Of a stretch of DNA of 64,000 nt, positions 17,434 through 26,115 are shown in pieces. Origin of the DNA: CADEED01 sp963842515 (lineage in GTDB: Bacteria; Pseudomonadota; Gammaproteobacteria; Steroidobacterales; Steroidobacteraceae); assembly GCA_963842515.1 (NCBI GenBank), contig CAWJGO010000001.1, forward strand, positions 930,001 through 994,000, written 5' to 3'. The notes beneath the pieces were generated by a model that saw only the letters and a list, made by a program, of their open reading frames with translations, searched no databases and was not told the DNA's origin. Every line of letters starts with the position of its first letter. Position 1 is the first letter of the stretch. Made by a program: the position numbers and the translations under genes.

Positions 17434-20400
17434 ATGCTGACTCGCATCCGCAGCCTGCTGGTCGCCAATCGCGGTGAAATCGCGATTCGCGTGATGCGCG
17501 CTGCCAACGAACTGGGTATCCGCACCATCGCGATCTATTCGCAGGAGGACCGCTTTTCGTTGCATCGGACCAAGGCTGACGAGGCGTATCTGGTGGGTCG
17601 TGGCAAGGCGCCCGTGGACGCCTATCTCGATATCGAAGACATCCTGCGCGTCGCGGTCGAGGCCAAGGCCGAAGCCATTCACCCGGGCTACGGTTTCCTG
17701 TCCGAGAATCCCGAATTCGTCGATGCCTGCAATCGCGAAGGCGTCATCTTCGTCGGCCCCACGCCCGAGATCATGCGGACGCTCGGCAACAAGGTGGCGG
17801 CGCGCAATCTAGCTACTTCCGCGGGCGTGCCGGTCATGCCGGCGACGCCGGCGCTGCCGGAAGACCTGGCGGCCGCGAAGGCGATGGCCGCAAAGGTCGG
17901 CTATCCGGTGATGCTCAAGGCGAGCTGGGGCGGCGGTGGCCGCGGCATGCGCGTCATCGAGAGCGATGCGCAGCTCACGGAGCTTCTACCCGTGGCGCGC
18001 CGCGAAGCCAAGGCCGGCTTCGGCAACGACGAGGTGTATCTGGAGAAGCTGGTGCGACGCGCGCGCCACATCGAAGTCCAGATCCTGGGTGATTTACACG
18101 GCAATCTCGTGCATCTGTTCGAACGCGACTGCACGGTGCAGAGGCGCAACCAGAAAGTGGTCGAGCGGGCGCCGGCGGCGTTCCTCACGGACGCCCAACG
18201 AAATGAGCTCTGCGGCTATGCGCTGCAGATCGGCCGCGCGGTGCAATACCGTAACGCCGGCACCGTGGAGTTCCTGCAGGACGCAGAAACCGGCAAGTTC
18301 TATTTCATCGAGGTGAATCCACGCATCCAGGTGGAGCACACGGTCACCGAGGCCGTGACCAACATAGATCTGGTCAAGGCGCAGATCCGCATCGCCGATG
18401 GCGCGAAGATCGGTGATGAGGCGAGTGGCGTTCCGAAGCAGGAAGACATCCGCCTGACTTCGCATGCGCTGCAGTGCCGAGTGACGACCGAAGATCCGGA
18501 GAACGGCTTCACCCCCGACTACGGCAAGATCACGGCCTATCGCAGCCCGGCGGGCTTTGGCATTCGCCTGGATGCGGGCACGGCCTATGCCGGCGCCATC
18601 CTCACGCGGTCGTACGACTCCATGCTGGTGAAAGTCACCGCGTGGGCGCCGAACCCGGTCGAAGCCATCGCGCGCATGCATCGCGCGTTATGGGAATTCC
18701 GCATTCGCGGTGTGTCGACGAATTTGCGCTTCCTCGATCAGGTCATCACGCACCCGAAGTTCGCGCACGCCGAATACACCACCAAGTTCATTGATGAGAC
18801 GCCCGAGCTCTTCAAGTGGGAGAAGAAGCGCGATCGCGCCACGCGCATCCTCTCGTTCATCGGTGAAGTCATCGTCAACGGCAATCCGGAAGTGAAAGGG
18901 CGCCTGAAGCCGAAGAGCATGGTGCTCGCGCGGCTGCCCAAGGTGAACGTGGCCAAGGAGCCGCCGGCGGGGACCAAACAGAGGCTCGACGAGCTCGGCG
19001 CCGAGGGCTTCGCGAAATGGATGCTCGCGCAGGAGCGCGTGCTGATCACCGACACGACCATGAGAGACGCTCATCAATCGTTGCTCGCGACCCGCATGCG
19101 TCAGCCGGACATGACCGCCATCGCGCCTTACTACGCGCACATGATGCCGCAGTTGTTCTCCATGGAATGCTGGGGCGGCGCCACGTTCGACGTGGCCATG
19201 CGTTTCCTGCGCGAAGATCCGTGGTCGCGTCTCGAGCAGTTCCGCCAGCTCATGCCGAATCTGCTGCTGCAGATGCTGCTGCGCTCCTCGAATGCGGTGG
19301 GCTACACCAACTACCCGGACAACGTGGTGCGCGTCTTCGTGAAGCAGGCCGCCATTTCCGGCGTCGACCTGTTCCGCGTGTTCGACTCGCTCAACTGGGT
19401 CGAGAACATGCGCGTGGCCATCTACTCGGTGCTCGAGACCGGCAAGCTGTGCGAAGCGGCCATCTGCTACACGGGCAACCTCTCCTCGCCCAAGGAGACC
19501 AAGTACACGCTCGACTATTACCTCAAGATGGGCCGCGAGCTGAAATCCGCGGGTGCTCACATCCTCGGCATCAAGGACATGGCGGGCCTTTGCCAGCCGA
19601 GCGCCGCGTACACGCTGGTCAAGGCGCTCAAGGACGAGCTCAAGATGCCCGTGCACTTCCACACGCACGACACCTCCGGCATTTCCGCGGCGAGTGTGCT
19701 CGCGGCGGTCGCGGCCGGCGTCGATGCCGTGGATGGCGCGGTGGATGCCATGTCGGGCCTCACCTCACAACCCAATCTCGGCTCCATCGTCGAAGCACTG
19801 CGCTACTCGCCGCGCGACACCGGCATCGATCCGGCCAACCTGCGCGCCATTTCGATGTACTGGGAGCAGGTGCGCAAGAACTACCTTGCGTTCGAGAGCG
19901 ACATCCGCTCCGGTGCTTCCGAGGTGTACGTGCACGGCATGCCCGGCGGGCAATACACGAACCTCAAGGAGCAGGCGCGCTCGGTAGGTCTCGACGACTC
20001 GCGTTGGCCCGAGGTATCGCAGGCGTACGCCGACGTGAACCAGATGTTCGGCAACATCGTGAAAGTCACGCCGTCGTCGAAGGTGGTCGGCGATCTCGCC
20101 TTGATGATGGTGTCGAGCGGCATCACCAAAGAGCAGGTGCTCGATCCGAATGTCGAGGTCGCCTTCCCCGAGTCCGTCGTGCAGATGATGCGTGGCGATC
20201 TTGGCCGCCCGGAAGGCGGGTGGCCCGAGGGTATCCAGAAGAAAGTGCTCAAGGACGTAAAGCCGCTGACGGGCCGTCCAGGCGCTGCGTTGCCGCCACT
20301 CGATCTTCCGGCCGAGCTCAAGGCGCTGTCGGAGAAGTTAGGCCGCGAGGCCACCGACACGCAGTTTGCTTCCTATCTCATGTATCCCAAGGTATTCCTC

Positions 20401-20883
20401 GAATACGCCAAGGATCGCGCGGCGTACGGTGATCTGGCTATTCTGCCGACACCGGTGTTCTTCTACGGCATGGAGCCGGGCGACGAGGTCAGTGTCGACA
20501 TCGAACGCGGCAAGACGCTCATCGTGCGTTTCGTGGCGCTCTCAGAGGTGCGCGACGACGGTACGCGCCAGGTGTTCTTCGAGTTGAACGGCCAGCCGCG
20601 CTCGATCGTGGTCACCGACCGCTCGCAGGTGGCCAAGCGGCCGCCGCAGCGAAAGATGGAGCCGGGCAATGCCAAACACGTGGGCGCGCCGATGCCGGGC
20701 ACCATCGCCACGGTCAAAGCCATCGTCGGTCAGAAGGTCGCGAAGGGCGATCTGTTGCTGACGATGGAAGCCATGAAGATGGAAACCAGCGTGCGCGCGG
20801 AGGCTGACGGTACCGTGGCGGAAGTGCTGGTGAAGCCTGGTGTGCAGGTGGACGCAAAGGACTTGTTAGTCGTCCTGACGTAG
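17434..20883 (+). CDS. pyc: Pyruvate carboxylase (single-chain)
   Basis: Biotin enzyme carboxylating pyruvate to oxaloacetate for anaplerosis and gluconeogenesis. It has 1149 residues, the normal length of single-chain Pyc. An N-terminal biotin carboxylase occupies about 1-450 (LLVANRGEIAIRVM, GGGGRGM, EVNPRIQVEHTVTE). A carboxyltransferase domain occupies about 530-1000 (DTTMRDAHQSLLATRM, FHTHDTSG). A C-terminal biotinyl domain carries the acceptor Lys in MEAMKMETS. All parts are in one frame. It is transcribed away from iaaA and followed after 61 bp by a small exported protein. Its presence would support growth on C2/C3 and lactate-type carbon, consistent with the acetate-type sensor nearby. 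Confidence 0.96.
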   Translation: MLTRIRSLLVANRGEIAIRVMRAANELGIRTIAIYSQEDRFSLHRTKADEAYLVGRGKAPVDAYLDIEDILRVAVEAKAEAIHPGYGFLSENPEFVDACNREGVIFVGPTPEIMRTLGNKVAARNLATSAGVPVMPATPALPEDLAAAKAMAAKVGYPVMLKASWGGGGRGMRVIESDAQLTELLPVARREAKAGFGNDEVYLEKLVRRARHIEVQILGDLHGNLVHLFERDCTVQRRNQKVVERAPAAFLTDAQRNELCGYALQIGRAVQYRNAGTVEFLQDAETGKFYFIEVNPRIQVEHTVTEAVTNIDLVKAQIRIADGAKIGDEASGVPKQEDIRLTSHALQCRVTTEDPENGFTPDYGKITAYRSPAGFGIRLDAGTAYAGAILTRSYDSMLVKVTAWAPNPVEAIARMHRALWEFRIRGVSTNLRFLDQVITHPKFAHAEYTTKFIDETPELFKWEKKRDRATRILSFIGEVIVNGNPEVKGRLKPKSMVLARLPKVNVAKEPPAGTKQRLDELGAEGFAKWMLAQERVLITDTTMRDAHQSLLATRMRQPDMTAIAPYYAHMMPQLFSMECWGGATFDVAMRFLREDPWSRLEQFRQLMPNLLLQMLLRSSNAVGYTNYPDNVVRVFVKQAAISGVDLFRVFDSLNWVENMRVAIYSVLETGKLCEAAICYTGNLSSPKETKYTLDYYLKMGRELKSAGAHILGIKDMAGLCQPSAAYTLVKALKDELKMPVHFHTHDTSGISAASVLAAVAAGVDAVDGAVDAMSGLTSQPNLGSIVEALRYSPRDTGIDPANLRAISMYWEQVRKNYLAFESDIRSGASEVYVHGMPGGQYTNLKEQARSVGLDDSRWPEVSQAYADVNQMFGNIVKVTPSSKVVGDLALMMVSSGITKEQVLDPNVEVAFPESVVQMMRGDLGRPEGGWPEGIQKKVLKDVKPLTGRPGAALPPLDLPAELKALSEKLGREATDTQFASYLMYPKVFLEYAKDRAAYGDLAILPTPVFFYGMEPGDEVSVDIERGKTLIVRFVALSEVRDDGTRQVFFELNGQPRSIVVTDRSQVAKRPPQRKMEPGNAKHVGAPMPGTIATVKAIVGQKVAKGDLLLTMEAMKMETSVRAEADGTVAEVLVKPGVQVDAKDLLVVLT

Positions 20884-20944
20884 GTGGTTGCCCGGGTAGC
20901 GGCGGTCTGGATTTGTTGTTATAGGCGTCCGGAGGTGAGCCGCC

Positions 20945-21433
20945 ATGAAACAGCATTCCACTTCTCTCGTCGTCCTGGCGTTGGCAATCGCCCCCTGCGC
21001 TACTCCAGCCGACTGCCCGGTGACATTACCGGCTTCCTCTCCAGTGGGTGTCCCAGGATCATCGTCACACGAGAGGTCCGCTTGGTATGGAAGTGAGGCA
21101 CTTGCCGTGCGCCTTCCCGTAAATGGCCGCTGGAAGGGCATGGGGTCGAAGCGCAATTATCGCGACAAGTTCTGGATCTGGCGGCGCGGCTACGACGCGA
21201 CATCGGAACCCAGGCCCGCGCTGACGTTCACGGGCATGAAGCTGGGCGACGCCGACAAGCCGCAGCTCATGAAGATAGATAGGGCGACGAATGCCATGTT
21301 CGGGCCCGGCAGGGATCAGATGTTGGTCGGCATGGAATTTCCGAGCGCCGGCTGCTGGCGGGTAACCGCGAACTACAGGTACGCCGGAATCACGCAGGAC
21401 CTGACCTTCATTGTCGAAGTGATCGGCGAGTGA
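20945..21433 (+). CDS. Hypothetical exported protein
   Basis: A 162-residue protein with a signal-like N-terminus (MKQHSTSLVVLALAIAPC). A lipidation site is possible but the lipobox is poor. GGAGGTGAG precedes the ATG at 20945. The mature part has scattered aromatic residues and repeated beta-like stretches, such as FWIWRRGYD, and ends in GITQDLTFIVEVIG. I do not recognise the family. It follows pyruvate carboxylase on the same strand. Its TGA abuts the TGA of the converging glycosidase as a TGATCA palindrome. Confidence 0.65.
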   Translation: MKQHSTSLVVLALAIAPCATPADCPVTLPASSPVGVPGSSSHERSAWYGSEALAVRLPVNGRWKGMGSKRNYRDKFWIWRRGYDATSEPRPALTFTGMKLGDADKPQLMKIDRATNAMFGPGRDQMLVGMEFPSAGCWRVTANYRYAGITQDLTFIVEVIGE

Positions 21434-23062
21434 TCAGCGATAACGGTACAGCCGGACTTTCTGAATCTGGGCCTGTCCCGGCGGCAAACGGATGTGTCTT
21501 CCCTGGTGCGTCTGATCACCATTGAGACGCCGACCCGCAATCCACTTTCCTTTCTCGTCGAACACGCCTTCTTCTGCGACGTCGATACCGGCCAGTGGCA
21601 ATCCGCCATCCGCACCTTTGAAGGTCACCGTGATGCCCTGGCCTGCGAACCAGAAATCCTCGCCGCCCGCGTGGATCGACATCCCGCCGTGATCGCCGAT
21701 GGTCTGTTTGTCACGCGGTGTCCATGGATCGATGAAAGTCACGGTGAATTCGACGCCACCCAGCACCTTCCTCACCGGGGTCTCCACGACGGTGCCGTCT
21801 TCCTCGATACGCGTGCGGAATCCCGCCATGCGAGCCTCGCCGCGGTTCTCGAGAATCAGCGGCGTCAGTTGTTTGAGCACCTCGTACGAACGCGACAGCG
21901 CATTGGGCGCATCGCCGAGCGATTCGACGGAGAACGGCGAGAATCCCAATGCATCGATTTCGCCAAATGAGAAGAATGCATTCGCGGGACCCTGGCTATT
22001 GGTGGCGTTGTTGGCTTCCGGAATGAACAGCATGTTGTCGGCGCGATTGAACCGCGCGGCGAGCTGCGCGAAGTTCGGGAAGTAGATGTCGGGCGCCAGG
22101 AAATCGAGGTTCGGCGCGCCGGCCTTCCACACGTCGAGCAAGTGCGGGACGGGACCGCCGCTCGGGTATTCACCGGGCTTGCGCCCGGTGCGATTGAGCG
22201 CGGCGTTCACGAACATCGGCAGGTCGTATTTCGATTTGCCGGCTTTGGCGAGCGCATCGGCGAATCGCGCGTAGTGCCAGGCGGTGAAAACCTCGGCGCC
22301 CCAGTCGTCATCGCCGAAAACTTGCACCCAGGTGCCTGACGTCTTGCGGCCGAACTTCTGCCAGCGCTCTCGCAGCTCGGGTTCGACTTTCTCGCCACGC
22401 GCGGTAAGTGCGCGCATGAGATCGGCGGGTACCGCCCCGGCAAACAACTTGTCGGCCGCGGCACCGCGCTCGCGCGCGATGGGCAACATGCCGATTTCGT
22501 TTTCCACCTGCACCATGAGCACGGTGTTTTCGCTGCCGTCTGCGCGTTTGAGATATTCCATCAACGCGGCGAACGCGCGTGCGTCGGCATCGCGCGTTTC
22601 ATTCGCGAACGCGGAGAGAATCTCGACACCCGTGCCATTGGCGAGCTGCGCGCGCGGAAAACGCTGCTGATCCCGCTTGACCCACGACGGCACGTACGTG
22701 GACATGCTGTTCTTCCACGCGCCGAACCACAGCAATACCAGCTTGAGATCGTGGGCGCGCGCGTCGCGCAGCACCTCGTCGACCGAGGTCCAGTCGAATT
22801 TGCCCTCGGCCGGCTCGATGAGATCCCACTCCACCGGCGCGAGCACCGTGTTGAGATGCATGGCTTTGAGCCGCGGCCAGTGTGGTCTCATGTATTCCGC
22901 GCTCGAGGCGCTGGAGTTGCCGAGCTCGCCGCCGAGAATCAGGAACGGTTTCCCGTCGACGATGAGCTGTTGAGTCGAGCCGTGTTTTTCCAGGCGGGGC
23001 GGCGCGGCGTCAGCCGCGAATGCGGCGGCGAGCGCCAGTACGAGTGCGATGAAGATCTTCAC
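21434..23062 (-). CDS. Exported beta-galactosidase-like glycoside hydrolase (GH35/GH42-like, DUF5597 type)
   Basis: A 542-residue clan-A TIM-barrel glycosidase with a signal peptide (FIALVLALAAAFAADA), probably periplasmic. The candidate acid/base is the Glu of VQVENEIG and the nucleophile the Glu of LFIPEANN. LGGELGNSSAS and LNTVLAPVEWDLIEP match the beta-galactosidase-like DUF5597 group. I chose GTG at 23062 over a longer arginine-rich extension. That GTG overlaps the stop of the upstream LysR gene as GTGA, and the signal peptide begins right after it. Coupling to a LysR gene suggests the pair is co-expressed. The sugar substrate cannot be told from sequence. Confidence 0.82.
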   Translation of the reverse strand: MKIFIALVLALAAAFAADAAPPRLEKHGSTQQLIVDGKPFLILGGELGNSSASSAEYMRPHWPRLKAMHLNTVLAPVEWDLIEPAEGKFDWTSVDEVLRDARAHDLKLVLLWFGAWKNSMSTYVPSWVKRDQQRFPRAQLANGTGVEILSAFANETRDADARAFAALMEYLKRADGSENTVLMVQVENEIGMLPIARERGAAADKLFAGAVPADLMRALTARGEKVEPELRERWQKFGRKTSGTWVQVFGDDDWGAEVFTAWHYARFADALAKAGKSKYDLPMFVNAALNRTGRKPGEYPSGGPVPHLLDVWKAGAPNLDFLAPDIYFPNFAQLAARFNRADNMLFIPEANNATNSQGPANAFFSFGEIDALGFSPFSVESLGDAPNALSRSYEVLKQLTPLILENRGEARMAGFRTRIEEDGTVVETPVRKVLGGVEFTVTFIDPWTPRDKQTIGDHGGMSIHAGGEDFWFAGQGITVTFKGADGGLPLAGIDVAEEGVFDEKGKWIAGRRLNGDQTHQGRHIRLPPGQAQIQKVRLYRYR

Positions 23063-24003
23063 GCGCCCGATGCTAGCAAACGCGTGCACGGGCTTTGCGA
23101 AAAGAGCTCGGCGACCCAGTCGACGAACACGCGCACCTTGGTCGAGAGGTGGCGGTTCGCCGGATAGAGCACGTGCACGGGCAGCGGCGCGGGCTGCCAC
23201 TCCTGCAGCACGGGCACGAGCTCGTTGGTCGCGTTGCTGGCGGAGACCATGAACGAGAGCAGCTGACCGAGGCCGGTGCCGGCGCGCAGGGAGGCGAAAT
23301 GGGCGCCGCTGTCGTTGACCGCGACGCGAGGATTCGGCGTGATCTCGATGCGCTTGCCGTCACGCTGGAAAATCAGCGGGCGCATGCGCCCGCTGCGCGG
23401 GAAGAAATATCCCGCGAGTACGTGGCCGCTTTCAAGATCGGTCGGGTGAGTCGGCTTCTGATGCTTTTCGAAGTACGAAGGTGTCGCGCACGTCAGCCAG
23501 CGCATGTCGCCGATGTGTCGCGCGACGAGCGACGGTTCGAGCAGCGGTCCGCCGCGTATCACGCAATCCACGTTGTCACCGATGAGATCCGCCGGCCGAT
23601 CGCTGACGCCGCACTCCACATCGATCTCGGGGTAGCTGGCAAGGAAATCCGGGAGCGCGGGCAGGATCAGGTAGTACGACATGGCCGCGCCCGCGTCGAT
23701 GCGCAACCGGCCGCGCGGCCGCTCCTTCGCATGCGTGACGCTCGACTCGATGTCCTCGAGGTCGCCTAACAACCTCACGAGGCGCTCGTAGTAGGCGGAG
23801 CCGTCCGGCGTCACGGTCACGCGCCGCGTGGTGCGGTTCAGGAGCTTGATGCGCAGGTGGCTTTCGAGGCCCTGGACCAGCTTGGTCACCGTCGGCTTCG
23901 GCATGCGCAACGAGTTGGCCGCGTTGGTGAACGTGCCGGCTTCAACCACCCGCACGAAGACCCGCATCGCCAACATCTGGTTGAAATTCGGGCTGGTTGC
24001 CAT
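23059..24003 (-). CDS. LysR-family transcriptional regulator
   Basis: A 314-residue LysR-type regulator. The winged helix-turn-helix is at about 15-65 (FVRVVEAGTFTNAANSL...PTVTKLVQGLE), and the C-terminal effector domain has the usual periplasmic-binding-protein fold. The start may be 24003 or 24012. I favour 24003 because a palindromic operator-like site at 24011-24032 would otherwise include the start codon. The gene faces a divergent short-chain dehydrogenase, the classic LysR target arrangement. Its 3' end overlaps the glycosidase start by 4 bp. It could regulate either neighbour; the SDR is the more usual target. Confidence 0.9.
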   Translation of the reverse strand: MATSPNFNQMLAMRVFVRVVEAGTFTNAANSLRMPKPTVTKLVQGLESHLRIKLLNRTTRRVTVTPDGSAYYERLVRLLGDLEDIESSVTHAKERPRGRLRIDAGAAMSYYLILPALPDFLASYPEIDVECGVSDRPADLIGDNVDCVIRGGPLLEPSLVARHIGDMRWLTCATPSYFEKHQKPTHPTDLESGHVLAGYFFPRSGRMRPLIFQRDGKRIEITPNPRVAVNDSGAHFASLRAGTGLGQLLSFMVSASNATNELVPVLQEWQPAPLPVHVLYPANRHLSTKVRVFVDWVAELFSQSPCTRLLASGA

Positions 24004-24010
24004 GACCAGC

Positions 24011-24032
24011 ATTATTCCCTATTGGAAATAAT
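24011..24032. promoter_or_regulatory. Candidate LysR operator
   Basis: A 22-bp near-palindrome with outer ATTATT/AATAAT and inner CC/GG half-sites, pairing at 9 of 11 positions. It contains a T-N11-A motif and lies in the LysR/SDR divergent gap. The AT content is high for this genome. Assignment rests on symmetry and location only. Confidence 0.5.
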
Positions 24033-24120
24033 GTTGTAACAAATGACATATTTATCGCCTCTCAGGAAACAACTACCTTTCTCCCCACGCAATCATCTCA
24101 ACGGAATCAAGGAGAAAGCC

Positions 24121-24864
24121 ATGAATAGGAAACTCACCGGGAAAGCCGCCCTCGTCACCGGCGGCTCACGCGGCATCGGCGCCGCCATCGCGCGCTCGCT
24201 GGCCGAGGACGGCGCCGATGTGGCCATCAGTTACGTCAGCTCGCCCGACAAGGCCAGGACGCTGGTGCGCGAGCTCCAGGAAAAAGGGGTTCGCGCCGTG
24301 GCATTCCAGGCCGACCAGTCGAAGCCCGCTGAAGTGACCCAGCTCGTGAACAAGGTTGCCGAGCACTTCGGGCACCTCGACATCCTGGTCAACAACGCCG
24401 GCGTGTTCATCACCGGCGCCGTGGGTCAGGTGACCAACGAGGATGTGGCGAAACAGTTCGCCATCAACGTGGGCGGCGTCAACGCCGCGGTGCGCGAAGC
24501 CGCGAAGCTCATGACCGAAGGCGGCCGCATCATCTCCATTGGCTCGATGGGCGCGGATGCTTCTCCATGGCCGGGCATCTCTGACTACTCGGCCACCAAG
24601 GCGGCGGTCGCCGCGTACACGCGTGGCTGGGCAAGGGACCTGGGTCCGAAGGGCATCACGGTGAATGTCGTGCAGCCTGGCCCCATCGATACCGACATGA
24701 ATCCCGCGGACGGCAACATGGCGACCGCGCAGAAGGCTGGCACGGCGTTGGGTCGCTACGGTCGCCCGGAAGAAGTCGGTGCGACCGTGGCATTCCTCGC
24801 GAGCAAGGGCGCCGCCTTCATCACCGGCGCCAGCATCGCGGTGGATGGCGGTTACTCGGCATAG
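24121..24864 (+). CDS. SDR family oxidoreductase (3-ketoacyl-ACP-reductase-like)
   Basis: A classical short-chain dehydrogenase of 247 residues. It has the NAD(P) site TGGSRGIGAAIA, the NNAG motif, catalytic Ser in ISIGSMG, and YSATKAAV containing the YxxxK pair. The C-terminus ends FITGASIAVDGGYSA as in FabG-like enzymes. AAGGAG lies 7 bases before the ATG at 24121, so the upstream extension is not used. The acidic residue that would favour NAD is not obvious at the end of strand 2, which suggests NADP. It is divergent from the LysR gene and probably under its control. The substrate is unknown. Confidence 0.9.
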   Translation: MNRKLTGKAALVTGGSRGIGAAIARSLAEDGADVAISYVSSPDKARTLVRELQEKGVRAVAFQADQSKPAEVTQLVNKVAEHFGHLDILVNNAGVFITGAVGQVTNEDVAKQFAINVGGVNAAVREAAKLMTEGGRIISIGSMGADASPWPGISDYSATKAAVAAYTRGWARDLGPKGITVNVVQPGPIDTDMNPADGNMATAQKAGTALGRYGRPEEVGATVAFLASKGAAFITGASIAVDGGYSA

Positions 24865-24886
24865 TTGCTGCGTTACGCACCGGATA

Positions 24887-25730
24887 TCAAAGCGTCTGCA
24901 GGTAGGCGTGCACGGCCGCGATTTCGTCCGGTGTGAACTGGGTGAAGCGTGCCTTGGACGTCGGCGTCATGAGCTTGAATTGCCGATCACCCGTGCCAAC
25001 GCCTTCCTGCATGAGCCGCGTGAATTGCTCGAGGGAGTATCCCTTGGCCACCGCGAGCGCCGGAGCATTGATCGGTGCCACGCCCCTGCAGGTCCTGGCC
25101 ATGGCACTCGCTGCAATAGCTCATGGTGAGATGGCGGCCGCGGCTCACGGCGTCAGCGGCATCGAAGCTCCCGGCCGCCGCAGGCAGCGACGCGATCGCG
25201 TGCGCTGCCGGCTTCAAGTCGCCATTGGCGACGATGAGCCGCCCGATCAGCCGCAGCTGTGTCGTCTCAGTGATGCCTGCGGCCACCGCAGACTTGCTGC
25301 GCAACCAGGCGATGACACGCGCCAGGTCCTCGTCGCGCAGATGGCGGTACATCTCCGAAGGCATGAACAACACGCTCTTGCCGTTGGGTTTGACTCCCTT
25401 GCGCAGCACGGTCGCGAGCTGGGCATCGCTGTAGTTCGGCAGCAACGTGCTGATATTCGGCGCGACGAGACGGACCAGTTTGGGAATGTCGTCCACGACT
25501 GTTCCGGCGAGATTGTCACCGTGGCAATGCATGCAGCCGGCGAGTTGCGCGATGCGCCGGCCTTCCGCGACCTCGGCCGCGTCGGTGGGAATCACCAGCG
25601 TCGTGTTGTCGGCCAAAGTGTATCGGCGACCCAGCTCGCGCTCCGACGCAAAATAAATGTACGCAGCACCAAGCAACGCGAGGCCCACCAGTCCGGCAAC
25701 GACAAATCCCATCCACTTGAGAACCTTCAT
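24887..25730 (-). pseudogene. Dihaem c-type cytochrome, interrupted by a one-base frameshift
   Basis: Membrane-anchored cytochrome c with a signal-anchor (WMGFVVAGLVGLALLGAAYIYF) and two haem sites, CMHCH and CSECH. The start is the ATG at 25730, after AAGGAAAG. Reading breaks at a run of four C on the plus strand (25083-25086), just after the second haem site. Removing one base restores LQGVAPINAPAL and a normal C-terminal domain ending AHAYLQTL at 24887, giving a 280-residue protein. As written, the frame runs on into a nonsense tail. It may be a true recent mutation or a consensus error in a homopolymer. The intact form would be a periplasmic electron carrier or dehydrogenase subunit, possibly serving the SDR or an alcohol dehydrogenase. 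Confidence 0.8.
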
Positions 25731-25745
25731 CACGACTTTCCTTTC

Positions 25746-25792
25746 ACACAAGCTGTTGACAATTTCCCGTCCCGGAACACAACATCTAGTCG
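25746..25792 (+). promoter_or_regulatory. Tandem NrdR-box-like sites and -35 element upstream of nrdAB
   Basis: Two 16-bp sites at 25746-25761 (ACACAAGCTGTTGACA) and 25777-25792 match the NrdR consensus ACACWATATATWGTGT at about 10 and 11 positions. They start 31 bp apart, the three-helical-turn spacing usual for tandem NrdR boxes. The first contains a TTGACA -35 hexamer at 25756-25761. NrdR represses ribonucleotide reductase genes when dATP is high. The matches are partial, so support comes mainly from spacing and context. Confidence 0.5.
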
Positions 25793-26007
25793 TGCATCGG
25801 TTCGCACGCAAGTGCGATGAAAAGGGAATGCGGTGAGGAGATTTAAGTAATCCCCGAATCCGCAGCTGCCCCCGCAACTGTAGACCGCAAGCGAAATGTG
25901 ACTTTTTCCCCCAAGTTTTTCCGGGGACGAAGTGTCGCCACTGGGAGTAACCCGGGAAGGCCTAACAACTCGCGATCGAGCGGAGAGCCAGGAGACCTGC
26001 CGGGCAC
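25792..26007 (+). ncRNA. Cobalamin (AdoCbl) riboswitch controlling nrdAB
   Basis: Hallmarks are in order: GAAAAGGGAATGCGGTGA near 25818-25836, the AATCCGCAGCTGCCCCCGCA core near 25858-25876, and the B12 box AGCCAGGAGACCTGCC at 25986-26001. Flanking GTGC (25792-25795) and GCAC (26004-26007) can close the P1 stem. It lies on the plus strand 109 bp before the nrdA start. B12 riboswitches on class I reductases are known, for example in Streptomyces. They shut off the oxygen-dependent enzyme when B12 allows the class II enzyme (NrdJ) to work. That implies an nrdJ gene elsewhere in this genome. Confidence 0.93.
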
Positions 26008-26090
26008 ACTTTGGAGTTTCTGATCGGACGGGGTGTTCCGGCAGCAGCGTCGATGCTTTCTGCCGTGTGCAGATCCTCGCGCCGCTTCCG

Positions 26091-26115
26091 CTCCCCTGCC
26101 AAAAAGGAGAGCAGG
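26091..26115 (+). promoter_or_regulatory. Possible translation-control switch at the nrdA ribosome binding site
   Basis: CTCC (26091-26094) can pair with GGAG of the Shine-Dalgarno (26106-26109). The next bases CCTGC (26095-26099) can instead pair with GCAGG (26111-26115), leaving the Shine-Dalgarno in the loop. The two helices exclude each other, a plausible output for the riboswitch. No good T-tract terminator is seen between aptamer and gene. Inferred from base pairing by eye. Confidence 0.35.

Noticed and set aside
19017..20432. A 471-codon plus-strand frame inside pyruvate carboxylase
   Set aside because: High-GC shadow in another phase of a clearly intact biotin enzyme.
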